NCBI RefSeq assembly: GCF_001411555.2
Contig: NC_049911.1
Span: 31,283,044 to 31,347,043, forward strand
Origin: Juglans regia
Lineage: Eukaryota > Streptophyta > Magnoliopsida > Fagales > Juglandaceae
Direction: 5' to 3'
Length of the DNA: 64,000 nucleotides
Position numbers and translations under genes: made by a program. Shown here one piece after another: positions 12,129 through 25,215 of this stretch. Under the pieces are notes generated by a model. The model had not been told where the DNA came from and made no database searches. It saw only the letters and a list, made by a program, of their open reading frames with translations. Each line of letters starts with the position of its first letter. Position 1 is the first letter of the stretch.

Positions 12129-14563
12129 AGTCATTTCTGGCTATTAATTTCTGGTTTCTACTATTGCTATTCTATCTCTCGTTTTTTGTCTGTGTAAATA
12201 GAACTTAATATATATTGATTTGTCGATGGAGATATGTTTTTTCTATGCATCTACCGCCTACAATGCAATCCACATAAGTAGTGTTAATGCATTTACAATT
12301 TTACATATCAGACTTATTTTATTAATATTTTTTTAAATTTCCTAGTATATCAATATGTTACGAAAATTTATTAAGGAAAGAGCATATTTGGTAACTATGG
12401 CCAGAGAATAATTGTTTTGAATAGGTAGTCTTGCCTTATTTCGGAAACATATTAACTAGCATTTATTTTATATATTTTTCATGTATTTCGTTAGCTGAAT
12501 AAGGATCTGACTATTAGGGGAGGGCAAAATTTTCAAGCTCCGAACTCTCCGAGTTCCAATGAGGCTTGGAGTTGAAGTTAGTAGTTAAGAATTCAGAGTC
12601 GGAGTTAGAGCCCATGCGGGTTTGGAGTTAGACGTAGTTCCACTTCAAGAGGAACAACGTCGTTTCGCAGGACAGGGTGACATTTTGTCTTGATTAGGTA
12701 AGTAAATGGTGTCGACGTTGTTTCGTGAAGGAAGGGGGTCCAAAATGCAAGACCCCCTTCTTCTCCCCTCACTTTCACACAACAGTTTCCAGTGAGTCAT
12801 TTTCACACAACTCAGTTCATCTCCCTTGCCGTTCGTCATCATCTGAGGCTGCCATTTGCGACTCTGCTATCACAGAGCAATTGCAAGATATTCCAAGTAT
12901 TCAAACGAGACTTAAAGCTATTAATTAGCCGTATAATTTGCAATTTGGTTTCTACACGAAGGTTCATCCTTGAGCAGTAACACGTGTTACACATCTAGTA
13001 TATATACGACATCAAGCGGACCAGGATTACCATAAAAACCTTTGCATGACATGATATACTTGTGTTATTCAAGTTTCTCGGCAAAAGGAGAGGAGTTGTT
13101 GGCTAGCATTCACAACTCACGCAGTCCTGAAATTGGACCCAACAGGCAACATCAGAGCCTATTAGATAGAAAATATTTCTAGTATGCCCCGTAAAAGACG
13201 CCATCCGTACCTACCAAAGGCCTCTTTTCCGCCATAGAGCTTGAAAATTCCAAGTGTCATTATCTGGATTATTATAGTCACAAGACTTTTCTGGATCTTC
13301 TGGATCTTCTCTGCCCATCGGAGGCTTATTTACATAACGAACAAGAGAGTGGACGGAAATCTAGAAATACCCATAAATAGAATGTTACATAATTCAGAAG
13401 GAAAAATAAATACTAACAATTCACACCTTAAACTACTGAAGTTTAACAATTTCAAATTGCACCATTAGTTAAGATTTGAGGTTGTCATGTGTCCTATTTA
13501 TCGTCGATCTTAATGATTTAAAAAAAAAAAAAAAACCTTAACTAATAGCAAATTGTTAGACGTTGATAATTCAAGGTGTCGATCACTACTTGTTATAGTT
13601 TATGAAAAAAAAAACATTACTAAATTAAGGGTGACAAACATAATTTCCCTAAGATAAGAACAACCAGATACTTCCTAGGATCAAATCGGCTGGCAACAAG
13701 ACCCTGGTGCACGCACAACTGGGGAACTTGGTGTCCATCCTTTTAACGAGATTTTTTTCTTTTTTCATGTCAGGATCTTGACACCCCAAAAAAGAGTCTT
13801 GTACATGGCGGAGAATACCTGCCCAAAAGAAATTTGGCCTATTTCCATTTTTTGCATGTCAGGCTTAAAAGCATAAGCAACACATTTTTTTGTCATTCTA
13901 GATTTAACACGAATCTATTAGCCACTCCAGGGTTGTGCCCTATGGGCATCCCCTGTTGGTAGACTGCAAATCACAGAACTGAATCTGAAGTCCCAACAAT
14001 GTCTCTAGGAGATTGGTATCGATAGCTGATAACTACTCTCACCGAAGTCCAAAGTTCAAACAATTGCAGTCGCTTTCCAAGCAGGCCTTGACATATACTG
14101 CAGAGTGTAAAGGTGGCAGACCCAGAATGTGCCATAGACATTCCAATTGATGAATCTGATGCTGCATGAAAACCTAAAAGAAATTAAACAAAATAATTAC
14201 AAAGACAATTGGTAGAATCCAAACCACCGTTCAAATGCATCAGCAATTTGACAGTAGCGAAAGATTCAAAGAATCACATGTTCTTCCTCATTAAGTGGAA
14301 CAAGAAACTCTTTCAAATGCAAAATGCTAATCATACTTTCCATGAGAAAGGAAGGAGACAGAGTGTGTGAGAATAATACAGTGCTTGGAAAAGGGGTGAG
14401 TCTGAAGCATCAAATTAATCCATCAAGAATTATATGAATAAAAAAACAAAAATATTCTATGAAAGTAGCAATTGAACATTCTCACTCTGAAACATATCAC
14501 TAAGCTGTGTGAAATTTTAATCAAATCGCATTGCCATTACCCTTATCTCAAATTAATATCTGT
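12129..14563. other. Intergenic region with a hAT-like end fragment
   Basis: This lies between the F-box gene and the 3' end of VDAC. Around 12517-12640 a TAGGGGAGGGCAAA start is followed by GAGTCGGAGTT-type words, resembling the end of the hAT-like element at 47019-48837. I could not find its other end. The stretch 14000-14563 is probably VDAC 3' UTR and flank. No other gene is seen. Confidence 0.45.
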
Positions 14564-17420
14564 TCAAGGCTTGAGAGAGAGTGCCAACCCAAACTTGGGA
14601 TGCTTCTCCAAGTTCTTGGTGTCAACGGCTCCAGATACTGTCAGGAAGGACTTGGGAACAAGCTCGTGCCGTAAAAGAGCCCCAAGATTCCCATGGTTGT
14701 TGAGTTTTGCCTTCACAACTGTGTGAGGATCTACCACATATGAACATCCAACTGTCAAAGTGTTCTCATTTGTGGAGAACCTTCTACTAATCTCTCCCGC
14801 TACAGCCCCACCATTCAGCCGGCTTAGATGGTGCAAGTACGACACTCTTAGTGAGTCTCCTTTGTCAGCCCTACCAAAAGAAAGGAGCAATAACCTTAGA
14901 ACCTGCCTTGTTTCTATTTTGTGCTCTATTTCATTTTACACAGAAAATACTAGCATAGATAGGCTGTTGGGTGTCACTATATTTAGAACACATTTTTTTA
15001 ATAAGTAATGCAAAATTTTATTGAAGGCACAAAGGGGCACAACTCATGTACACAAGAAGTACAAAACAGGATACACCATATTTGAAACACATTTTAAAAA
15101 TCTGAATATATTCAATTAAGAAACAGTAGAGAAGACCCACGTTTGGGCTAAAGGAACCCTAAAAATATATCCAAGGATGAACTGATTCCGGTAAAGCTTC
15201 TGTTAACTCAAAAGAAAGGGACTTACAAAATGACTCAAGCATTTAATCCGGCTCTTTAACAGAGTCAACTTACAAAATCACTGAAGCACTGGAATCTGGT
15301 TTTGTCAGGCTTACACCAGCATTATACTTTGCAAAGTTTCTAGAAGCTGAAGCGTAACTAGCTTCTGCTCCAAAGGAAATGCTGGGAGTACCGATGGTGG
15401 CCGAAATATCAAATGCAGGGGACTGGTTCAGACCAACAGCTGTAGTGAAAGTTGCATGTTCATGGCAATACTGAGCCTCCAACTGCAACGAAAACAACGT
15501 ACATCTATAAACAGTAAAATGATTGTGGGTAACACCCAGTGTCCAGGCCCATGTTCCACTGAAATTAATACCTTGCCAGACTTGTAATCAGGTAGTTTGA
15601 ATGAAGCAATGGTTTTTGTGGATGGTGGGATGTCTGTGAGAGTGAAGGTTGTCAAGACCTGCAAAAGAAAGAGGCTATTAGTAGAAACAACAAAATTGCA
15701 ATTCAAAAATAGAAAAGAGAAAAGGAAAGAAACTACATTTGATTCTGTATCAACTTTGACATCAAGTACAGCATTCTTGTGTTTGTACTGTGCTGCCACA
15801 TGACCAGAAGAGAGACCTCCCTTCTTTGCCACCGTGGAACTAAGGGCCTGAAGATAGAGAAATAAGATAATCACTCTCGATATCATGCAAAAGGTGCTAT
15901 AAGAATATAAAATGTTCATGATATAACTCTAGTTAGTGTAATATATTCCTTTTGGTTAGTAGTTAATGTAATATAAGCTAATAGAAAATACAGCTGAACA
16001 CTGAGGCTGCCTTGCCAAGAAAGACCAGTCTGGCTTACCTCAGGCTCCAGGGAAGACAATGCTAACTACTCATTGACAAGGCAAACCTCAGCCAAAAAGA
16101 GATTCAGATATATCGGCATTCACTAGAATATTTTATCCAAATATGAGATGCTTCAGCACATTCAATAAACGTGATTCATAAATCACAGTCAGTGAATCCA
16201 CAAACAGAACTGACCAAAAATGATTTAAGAATAACATCAATTAATAAAAAAATGTTAAATGGAGTGGACCACATCTGTTCTTTTCATCAAGCAGGTTCAC
16301 TTCTTGGACCCAATAGTTGTTGATAAAGAACATGGAATTTTTTTTTTTTTTTTTATGTCAAAGAACATGGAATTTGCAATAGACCAAACAATGATCAAAC
16401 CAAAGTAAAGCAAGCGGCCCATCAACATATGCGTGAACAAATGTGCTGTCAATCTATCAAGTCAAGACACTCAGACTCTACTGAACAGACCATATTTCTA
16501 CTGAAAATGAATTATTCTTCTGAGAATATTGTATATATACCCAGTTCAACCAGGGGAAGAACAACCTTCGGGCCATTTCTCTAACATAAGCAACACCATG
16601 AGCTTCAACAATATATTGGAACTAGTAAACCCAGTGTGCATGTCCACGCATAAAGTGGATTTTCTAAAATGTGCACCTGCACATAATCCACAAAATTTGT
16701 AATCTAGCAGCCAACAAGCATATGCTTGTGAGAGGAATAAAAAAAAAATCTTAGCAACAAAAAAGTTCTTAGAACTACAAATTATATTCATTTCCAAATT
16801 CACTTCGCTATTTTCTGTTTTCATTTTCGTTTTGAATCCTTCGCATCATTCAATGACATTGTAATCTCAATAATTACAGGGCTGATGTATGAACCAAACA
16901 ATCAAAAGCTTAACCAATGCGAAAAATCCCAGGGGACACGACTGATAAATCGAGCAGAACAATATTTGGTAATCCTATATAGATAATACGGTAATACATC
17001 CAATTTAATAAATATCTCGAGAAATCTTACCATACGGTGAACCAAGGGAAAAATTTAAAAATTAAAATGAAAAACAAAAATCACGAGAAAATTAATCACC
17101 TAATTGGGCTAACAGAAACCAAAACACAGATAGCAATCAGAAACAGTAGTGAAACTTATAAGAAACACGTTAAATAAATTTAACCAAAAAAAAAAAGAAC
17201 AGAGGAAGCGATCGTACCACACCCGTGTCGGTGATGGTGGTGATTGTGAACGTCTGGTCGCAATCATAGTCCTTGGTGAGCAAGTCTGCAAATCAAAGAA
17301 AATATCACAGACGTAAACAGAATAATTTTAAAAAACAAAAGCAGAGAGAGGAAGAGAGAGATATTAACCTCTGGCTTTCTTTCCAATGTCGGAGAAGAGT
17401 CCCGGTCCGTTCTTCGCCAT
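14564..17420 (-). CDS. VDAC: Voltage-dependent anion channel (mitochondrial porin)
   Basis: This encodes the 19-stranded beta-barrel porin of the mitochondrial outer membrane that passes metabolites and ions. Six exons on the minus strand join in phase: 17420-17369, 17285-17218, 15847-15737, 15658-15572, 15482-15274 and 14870-14564. They give 277 residues, the usual VDAC length. The N-terminus MAKNGPGLFSDIGKKARDLL is the conserved amphipathic helix. Other family blocks are FKLPDYKSGK, the interior NFAKYNAGVSLTKPD and the C-terminal PKFGLALSLKP. All five introns have GT-AG borders. Protein features recall the plant VDAC2/VDAC4 groups (LNQSPAFDISATIGT), but I would not name the isoform. Intron 2 is the largest (about 1.4 kb). 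Intron 5 carries a small L1 tail with a long target duplication. A tRNA-Thr gene on the same strand lies 228 bp upstream of the start codon. Confidence 0.93.
14997..15078 (-). mobile_element. 5'-truncated L1 tail in VDAC intron 5
   Basis: Read on the minus strand, this is a short plant L1 3' end (TACTTCTTGTGTACATGAGT, TGCCCCTTTGTGCC, AATAAAATTTT) ending in an A-run. It is flanked by an 18-bp direct repeat, ATATTT(AG/GA)AACACATTTT, at 14979-14996 and 15079-15096, differing at two positions. That is a normal L1-type duplication. Confidence 0.75.
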
Positions 17421-17635
17421 ATGTGCAGAGAGACTATAAGAGAGCTCTCGAGGATGAAAGAAATGAAGAGTTTGTAGGGGGATTGAGAAGAGAGTAGGCT
17501 CGGCCCGCCTCTGGGTTTACATAAACCCTTGAAAGTTTGGGTTCTAACCCGGCAATAACTGTTACGCTTATGAACACGAAGAAAACGACATCACCTGCGC
17601 TAATGAGAACGGGGCGCCGTATAGGTGACGATTCC

Positions 17636-17640
17636 AAAAA
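17636..17640 (-). terminator. Pol III T-run terminator of tRNA-Thr
   Basis: On the minus strand, five T residues follow the tRNA 3' end after about 7 bases. This is a typical RNA polymerase III stop signal. Confidence 0.7.
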
Positions 17641-17647
17641 CATACTT

Positions 17648-17720
17648 GCTCTCGTTGAGAGTCGAACTCAAGACCTCCCGCTTACTAAACGGGTGCTCTA
17701 ACCAACTGAGCTACGAGAGC
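17648..17720 (-). tRNA. tRNA-Thr (anticodon AGU)
   Basis: A 73-nt minus-strand sequence folds into a full cloverleaf. The 7-bp acceptor stem is GCTCTCG/CGAGAGC, the D stem GCTC/GAGC, the anticodon stem CCCGT/GCGGG with loop TTAGTAA (anticodon AGT), and the T arm TTGAG-TTCGACT-CTCAA. Internal promoter boxes A (TAGCTCAGTTGG) and B (GTTCGACTC) are intact. There is no intron, and the CCA is not encoded, as usual in plants. It shares orientation with VDAC and lies in that gene's promoter zone. Confidence 0.95.
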
Positions 17721-18348
17721 GACGATGTCAAATTTGCTTGATGTAGTTATTTCAATTATTAAAAGAACGAAATTTAAAGACGGCAATAAAAGAAGGTACG
17801 TTGTCCTTTTTTCTTTTTCGTCGAAAATTGTTGACAATGAGGATGTGATATAGACTCATCACTAAACGTACGAAAATTAAAGATCTGAGGGATGTTGAAG
17901 ATTCAGGGCTCAGCTAAGCTTCCCAGCATCAACCTAACCGCTTAAACGTATCCCTATGACCCACCTACCATGCTTTATTAAATTAATATGTGTAGTTTTT
18001 TCAAGTTAAATAAAATTAGGTGCTGCTTGAATGCTATTTTTTATGAGCCTCAGCATTCGGTAATATCGGTGCTTGTGTTCCCATAGGCTGTTTTAGAAGG
18101 CTCTTAAAGCTTCATTTGATATATATATTATTTTGCGGTATTAAATACAAATTTTATCTACAGTCATTTTTACGTATTTTTTATACACATTTTTTATATA
18201 ATTGACTGCATCACTTTTTTTTAAATATAAAATAAATAATTTAGTCAATCATATCAGTGACGTGCACGAACAATACACAAAAATAAATATATGTAGGATA
18301 ATTTATACTGCTAAATTGAGTTGGAAAAAGTTTCTTTTAATTCATTTA

Positions 18349-18547
18349 GGCTTCGTTTGTTTTTAAAAAACATCTCATCTCATCTCATCTAATCATTATA
18401 ATTTTTCCAACTTCTAATATAAAATAAAATAAACAATTCAATTTTTTCAAATCTCAAAATAAAAATAATATTAAAAAATATATTTTAACAATACTTTATT
18501 CAATTTTTTAACTTTAATCTCATCTCATCTTTGAAAACAAACGAGCC
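18349..18547. mobile_element. Tourist-like MITE
   Basis: About 199 bp. The left end is GGCTTCGTTTGTTTTTAAAA then CATCTCATCTCATC. The reverse complement of the right end is GGCTCGTTTGTTTTCAAAG then ATGAGATGAG. TTTA flanks both sides (18345-18348 and 18548-18551), which includes the family's TTA target. Confidence 0.8.
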
Positions 18548-19273
18548 TTTAAAAAATCAACATGTATTTCTTAATTATATGTTAAATACATGTTTTTTTT
18601 TAATAAATGGACCAATTAAACTTTTTCAACTTGAACTTTTAAAAAATATGTGCTCATCATGATATTCTCAGAGAGCGCGTGACAAATTTTAAAATGAGTA
18701 GGAGCAAAACTTTATCTTACCAAAACTGTATGTTGGGAATTGGAAAAGAAAAATTTTCAACCGCTCAAGTTTTGACTTCGTCGAATTAGAAGATTCTGAA
18801 CTCCAATCCACGGCAGTAGTCTTGCCAATTCGAACCTCGACGAAAGACAATTTCAAACACAAAATGGGGGGAGAGGATTAAACAAGTTCGTGAAGGTCTA
18901 AATTATAACGTCCATGTAGACAAAGTCAAAAATTGACTTTGGAGCACTTTATTATTATTATTATAATTATTATTATTATTAGTAATGGTATACATATAAT
19001 CGTATATAAATATTATATAATCGTTTTGAAAAATAATAAAATTTATTATTAAAAAATTAATTTTTTTTTTATGTAAATTCTATATTCACGCACATGAAAA
19101 AAATTACGCGATGCTTACTTATTTCATAATTATAAATGTCATTTATCTATTATTATTTATATCGTTGACGCTTCTATTTAGTGAGAGGAGTAATTAGAAG
19201 CCAAGCAAAATCATTTTCTTCACGTGAAAATGTCTTCGCTTTATAAGGGCATGCAAATGCAGATGCATGATTG

Positions 19274-19477
19274 GGTTGGTTACATAAGATTAAATTTTTT
19301 CATCTCATCTCATATAATTATTATAATTTTTTTAAACTTTTACACAAAATATAAAAGAAAATTAAACTTTTTTAAATCTCAAAATAAAAATAATATTAAG
19401 AAATTATATTATAACGATATTTTATTCAACTTTTAATAAAATATCTAATCTCATCTTATCTAAACTACGTAACCAAA
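19274..19477. mobile_element. Tourist-like MITE, approximate borders
   Basis: The ends GGTTGGTTACATAAGATT and, in reverse complement, TTTGGTTACGTAGTTTAGAT enclose the same AT-rich CATCTCATCT-type body as the other copies. The duplication is not clear, so the borders are within a few bases. Confidence 0.6.
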
Positions 19478-21307
19478 TGAGATTCAACCAGCAGATCAAA
19501 ATCCTACCATGGACAATGCAATTACTACCTCATCTATAATCATGCAGCAGAGTAGTAGACATCAAAATAAAATTAAATTAAATAAAAAAACTTTTTTTCT
19601 TTTAATAATGAAAAGAGGCGTACGTACGTAGCTTATTGTTTTGGTCCCAATGTCCAGTAATTTTAGGTATTGATCATTTGTTCTATGCATATATAAAAGC
19701 ATTATTAATGTTCTAAAATATTAATTATCTCCAAAAGTGGATACCAAGTTTTATATATTAATGCCCACAGATTCATGACCATATGGCTGTCATTGTACTT
19801 GCAAATGTTAACAGATAGCGGTTTCGAAGTCTCATCATACGCTGCTGCATGTATGATTGTTAATCAATTCAACTTTCGGTTTGGTTAGTTCTAAAATTAA
19901 ATTTTGCACTGTTTCTGCATTAACTATATACAATTGCCGGAAAGAAAGTCTTTCTTAACCAATGTTGGTTGAGCATGCAAAATATTTAAATAGGATAAAA
20001 TGATAAAAGGTATATGAAAATATTTTATAAAAAAATTAGCAATTTTCTAATATTTGGTTGACAAAAAAAGAAAAAAAAAAGACTTTGAAATTAATTTAGT
20101 GTAAATTAAAACAAGTATTATACCGAATGTCTGGAAATAATTGTAATCTCATCTCATCACATCTTATTTCTTTCTTAAACATCACTCAAATACAAGATTT
20201 TTAAACTAATCATTACAACTTTTTTAAACTTTTAAACAAAATATAAAAAATAAATCAACTTTTTCAAATCTAAATGTGTAAAAATGTATTTACAAAAAGA
20301 ATATTATATACATATATATTATAATATATATTGACATAATAAATTATGAGTAATATAAGATACACTCATATGTTGTATAAGCATGCGTATTCTTTTTGAA
20401 AAAATAGTGAAATTCATTGTTAAAAAATAAATTTTTTTAAATAAGTCCCATATTTATTAAATATTTACAAAAAAAGTGTGCAGTATTTGCACTCTCTATA
20501 GTGCAAATATCATTTCTATTTTCAAAATATAAAAATAGGTACTGCACCGGTTTAAAACTAATTTTTATTTTTAAAAATTGGTATCGCACCAGATTGCTTA
20601 CAACCCGATTCGGTCCGTTTTGGTCTAACCAATTTTTCATTTTTTTTTAATATCCCTAAAAGTTAAAAAAAATAGATATTTACAATCGTGAATTGTATAA
20701 CTGTCGCGTAATCGTTTTAAAAAAAATGAATAAAATATGAGATCTACATAAAAAAATAAATAAAAAATTAATAATGCACCTTACTTTTTTTTAAAGTGAT
20801 TACGCAAAATTTACGCATTTTATAATTATAAGGCATTGATGAATATTACTCCATTTTCTTAAAAAAATAATAATAATGGTTTGATTTTGTATGATCAGGT
20901 GTACTGAACGTGGCCTGAGCTGTATAGATAGAAGATGCTCATGATTGATGCGAACATGTGCAACGGACTGTACGTAGCCAACCCAAAAAAAAGTGCAAAA
21001 TATACTTAGGACATATGGCACAGTAAATAGCATGCGGGAATACCGAAGCGTACCACAACCGCGGTACCAAATCCTGACCTTTGACGAGAAAACAAAAAAA
21101 AAAAACAAAGAACAAAAGCAGCAGCATCTATAAATAAATAAATAAAGATAACCAGAAAAAAAAAAAAGAAGAAAACAAAAAAAGAAGAAAAAAAAAAAAG
21201 AAGAAAAAAAAAAAAAGGTGAATGAAAAGAAAAAGTCTCTGAATATCGTTTGGCCATCCTTCCATGCACGCGTTTAAAGCGACGCCGGAGTCCAGACTCC
21301 CTCCTCG

Positions 21308-21364
21308 CACGTGCTTATAATACTGGGATTGGGGATCGAGAGATTACTAAAAACGTTGCACGTG
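21308..21364 (+). promoter_or_regulatory. Two G-boxes upstream of the ARM gene
   Basis: CACGTG occurs at 21308-21313 and again at 21359-21364, the second as CACGTGTC, the ABRE-like form. A TATA-like CTTATAATAC lies between them (about 21313-21322), about 290 bp upstream of the start codon. bZIP or bHLH factors bind such sites in plants; use here is inferred. Confidence 0.45.
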
Positions 21365-21612
21365 TCAGCGCAAGACCCAACGCTACGCCTACTCCAGGTG
21401 CGCTCTCTCACCCTCTCCATTACCCCTTATATTATCATTACAATTTACAGCCTCCTTCATCCCCCGTCTCCCTCTCGTGCCCCGATTCACAAGCTAACCC
21501 GAATTCGGTTGCTTCCGGATGCTCCCTTTCGAATTTCACTTTCAAAAAACATAGCCGTGACCTATTGGTCCTCCGTTGAGATTTTATGCTGTAAGAGTAG
21601 GAATTTGAGACC

Positions 21613-23263
21613 ATGGAGAGGGAGAATGAGTCTAATTACTCATACATGGGGAGGGACTTCAGTGATCTCAGTATCAACGACGCCTCCATGGCTTTCAGCG
21701 ACTGTAATAGCGACAGATCCGGTGAGTTTTCGACGGATTCTTCGGAGAGGCGGCAACTTCTCATAGCCTGCGCCTCCGAGAACTCGGACGAGCTGATCCG
21801 TCAACTAGTCTCTGGCCTAGAGTCCTGTTCGACTGAGGAGCGAAAGCAAGCGGCCATGGAAATCAGACTCCTCGCCAAGAATAAACCAGAAAATAGGCTC
21901 AGGATCGCCAAAGCCGGTGCTGTGAAGCCGTTGATTTCGTTGATCTCTTCTGCTGATCCTCAGCTTCAAGAATACGGCGTCACGGCTATTCTGAATCTCT
22001 CGCTGTGCGACGAGAACAAGGAATTCATAGCTTCGTCCGGAGCGATTAAGCCTCTAGTTCGAGCTCTGAGGACAGGCACTTCAACGACCAAAGAGAACGC
22101 AGCGTGTGCTCTCCTTCGGCTCTCACAAGTTGACGAGAACAAGATCCCAATCGGCCGGTCGGGAGCGATCCCCCTTCTGGTGAACCTTCTGGAGACCGGT
22201 GCTTCGCGTGGGAAAAAGGACGCGTCGACTGCTCTGTACTCGCTGTGTTCGGTGAAGGAGAACAAGATCAGGGCCGTCAAAGCGGGGATCATAAAGCCGC
22301 TGGTGGAATTGATGGCGGATTTGGAGTCAAGCATGGTGGATAAGGCGGCGTACGTGCTGGGCCTGCTGGTATCGCTAACTGACGCGAAGGCGGCGTTGGT
22401 GGACGAAGGGGGTATTCCGGTGCTGGTGGAGATAATCGAGGTCGGGTCTCAGAGGCAGAAAGAGATCGCGGTGACCATATTGTTGCAGGTCTGCGAGGAT
22501 AACGTGGTGTACCGAGCTATGGTGGCCCGCGAAGGAGCGATTCCTCCCTTGGTGGCCTTGTCTCAGTTTGGCACCATTCGCGCCAAGAAAAAGGTAAGAT
22601 TGACGAAAACTCCGGGTCGTTTGGTATGGCGGGTGACGTGGCTGGCCAATTTTAATGGCCATTTTTGCTATTGTCATGACGCTGTTTCGTCACGTCAGTC
22701 ACCTTTGCGAGTACTGATTTATTTTTTTTTCTCTTTTTAACAAAAATGTTCCGATGATTTTGGATATGCAGAATTTTCTTCTGATTTTAGCTTATATAAA
22801 CTATTTTTAAAATTCAGTATTATTCAAAACAATTATTTAGATAACTATGTAAATATTCTGACACTTTCATTTTATACACTGTCTATCATATATTAGTCTA
22901 AAGTTCGGTTGTATGTTCTTAATTAAATTGATTCTTTGTTAGCAAACCATAAGGATGGTGCTGTATATCAGGGAGAGAGAGAAACATTTTTTATTTTATT
23001 TTTTAAGTGCAGCCAGATACCGCCGCTCAGCCATCATCTATTTTAAAAAAGTAAAAGTAACAGTAATTAAATTACTTCCGGGTTATCACTTATCAATGTA
23101 GTTTTTTTTTTTTTTTTTTTTAATAATGTTTTGTATCTAACGTGGGAGTGGTTTGTTGTCGTTTTGTGTGTCTTTATGTGGACAGGCCGAGACATTGATA
23201 GAGCTTCTACGGCAACCGAGATCCGGCAACATCGCTGCCAGAACGTCAGAGTTGTCAGTTTAA
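21613..23263 (+). CDS. Armadillo-repeat protein (At3g01400/At5g58680-like)
   Basis: Two exons, 21613-22593 and 23186-23263, join in phase across a GT-AG intron of 592 bp to give 352 residues. The N-terminal 45 residues are Ser/Asp-rich (FSDLSINDASMAFSDCNSDR). From about residue 55 onward a run of armadillo repeats follows, with the usual signatures: ENRLRIAKAGAVKPLISLIS, LQEYGVTAILNLSLCDENK, AIKPLVRALRTGT, AIPLLVNLLETGA, KKDASTALYSLCSVKENK and GGIPVLVEIIEVGS. The tail AETLIELLRQPRSGN is exon 2. No U-box is present, although databases often call these proteins U-box 4-like because their ARM region resembles that of PUB4. They are taken as protein-binding scaffolds, and a specific partner cannot be inferred. 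The length matches the Arabidopsis homologues. A GA repeat lies in the probable 3' UTR (about 23339-23360). Confidence 0.9.
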
Positions 23264-24794
23264 TATACCCCACCCTTGCATGCGCATGTAACCAGCAACC
23301 CATCCTTCACAGTTCTCTACAGTGAAAGAGTAGAAAAGAAAGAGAGAGAGAGAGAGAGAGGAGTGAAAGGAAAAAAAAAAAAAAAATTGTAAATATCTCT
23401 ATATCGGAGGTTGTAAAATTTGTGATAAAAAAAAAATGCTCATGAGTGAGTTTGCTATTTCGGAACTCTCTTCGTTCTTTACACGTGAAAGTCTTTACAT
23501 ATTCGTACTGTTTGATGTGATATATTATAGAAAAAAAAAAGGTTTGATCTGAGACGAAAAATAAATGAAATATCTGGGTAGTACTATAGGTTTTTTACAT
23601 ACTACTGTCACAATAATTATTTATTAAGCATGTGGAGGAGGACGAATGAAATTGTAAAGCACTCGTGATCTGGAGTCTCGAAGGGTCCGTTGGATGAGTG
23701 TTACACTGCTTTTCATGGTTGGGTTTTTTTTTTTTTTTTTTTAAATGAAAAATCTAATTTTAAAATGTCCAACGAGAACAGCGGAGTCGTAAAGTTATCT
23801 CTTCATTTTCCAACTGACCAAAAAAAACTCATTTATCCATTGCAGTTAGTCGTTCTGCCCAAACAAGCCACGTGTATCTAACTTTTTTCGTTGAAAATTA
23901 TACGAATAAATCTTCACAATTTTTTCGCAATCTATATTTTTTTAATTTTTATTATTTTTTATCAAATTTTTATTATATAAATAATAAATATAAAATTTGA
24001 AGTAATTTAAAAAAATAAATTTAAAAAAAAACTTTAAAAAAATATTAAAAATTTTAAAAATATATAAAATATAGAGTATTATGAAAGTTAGATGATAAAA
24101 CTCATCGACTAGCTAAAAAATTAAAACGGCATTACCCTCTACTTGCTCTCTGGAAGAAAATTAAATATATTTCTATTGAGTAATATTAGAGAAAAGTTAT
24201 TATGATAATATATACTTTATACTCATTGTATAGTTACTTCTAATTGATTATTTCTAATACTTATTTAGAAAGATGTATAGTCTATATGATAACACATCAT
24301 ATGTATAAAATAAATACTCTAAATAATAATTTTTATCTATATTTATTTATCTCATCACGTCAATTTGGGACGTTAGCTGGTCAGTTCATATACTGATTTG
24401 GAAAATCGAAAGAATGTGTCTCCATTTTGCGACGAACAAGCATTTCCCACCACACTTACACTTGCGTCGAAGTTGGTGTCAGAGCTTTCATAAAGACTAA
24501 AAGAAAAAGAAAAAATACGCAAAATATTTGAAATAGGAAAGAGGCGGAAGTAGTATTGTGCGTAATTCATGCATCATTATGTGAAGGTAGAATGAGATAG
24601 ATTTCCATGTCGACTCCGAAATTTATCTATTTAGGTTGTATTTGTACAGTAGGATATTCTTAGATATTATAAGAATAATAGTAATAAAATAATAATAAAA
24701 TATTAAATAATAATAAAAAATATGTAAAAAATAATAGTGAAGTATCATGAAAATATTTAAGAATAGATATTCTCAATACCCAAATTAAGTGTTA

Positions 24795-25204
24795 TTCTCA
24801 GTTTGGATACATAGTTCATATGAGATGAGATGAGATGAAATATTTTAAATAGTAATTAGATTTTTTGAATTAAGAAAAGATGAGATAGTTTGTAAACAAA
24901 TTATGTTTGATTACTGACATAAGATGAGATAATTTTGACTTTTTGAGGTTTGAAAAAGGCGTGGGTCCCATAATATTTATAGACTACCTGAATCATTGAA
25001 ATTTTATACTGTTCACGTCAAGTCATACTGTTCATTTATTGTTTTGAATAATTCAATGTCAGTTTTACACTGTTTATTTACTATTTATTTAAGTATATAT
25101 TTTCAAAACTAAGAGATAAAAAACTATATTTGGATAGGCAAAACTTTGAGACTGAACAACCCAAATAGATACAGATAAAATGCTTTGATCATCCAAACTG
25201 GGCC
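24795..25204. mobile_element. Tourist-like element, 410 bp, TTA duplication
   Basis: TTA flanks both sides (24792-24794 and 25205-25207). The left end is TTCTCAGTTTGGATACAT and the reverse complement of the right end is GGCCCAGTTTGGATGATC. Inside are GATGAGATGAGATG and an ACTGTTCA-type sub-repeat. It is longer than the 180-200 bp copies, perhaps a less deleted form. Confidence 0.7.
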
Positions 25205-25215
25205 TTAATCTCATC

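Larger units (their letters stand above)
17721..21307. other. Intergenic repeats between tRNA-Thr and the ARM gene
   Basis: This is AT-rich DNA with Tourist-like MITEs (18349-18547 and 19274-19477, and a partial copy near 20140-20280). It also has several copies of a second family recognised by words such as GCGTAATCGTTTT and TTAAAAAATTAATTTTTTT (about 18965-19130, 20330-20510 and 20675-20835). An A/G-rich purine tract spans about 21088-21220. No gene is seen. Confidence 0.6.

Noticed and set aside
20939..21310. Overlapping minus-strand frames rich in Phe/Leu
   Set aside because: They are translations of the A/G-rich purine tract (about 21088-21220) and have no domain or splice support.
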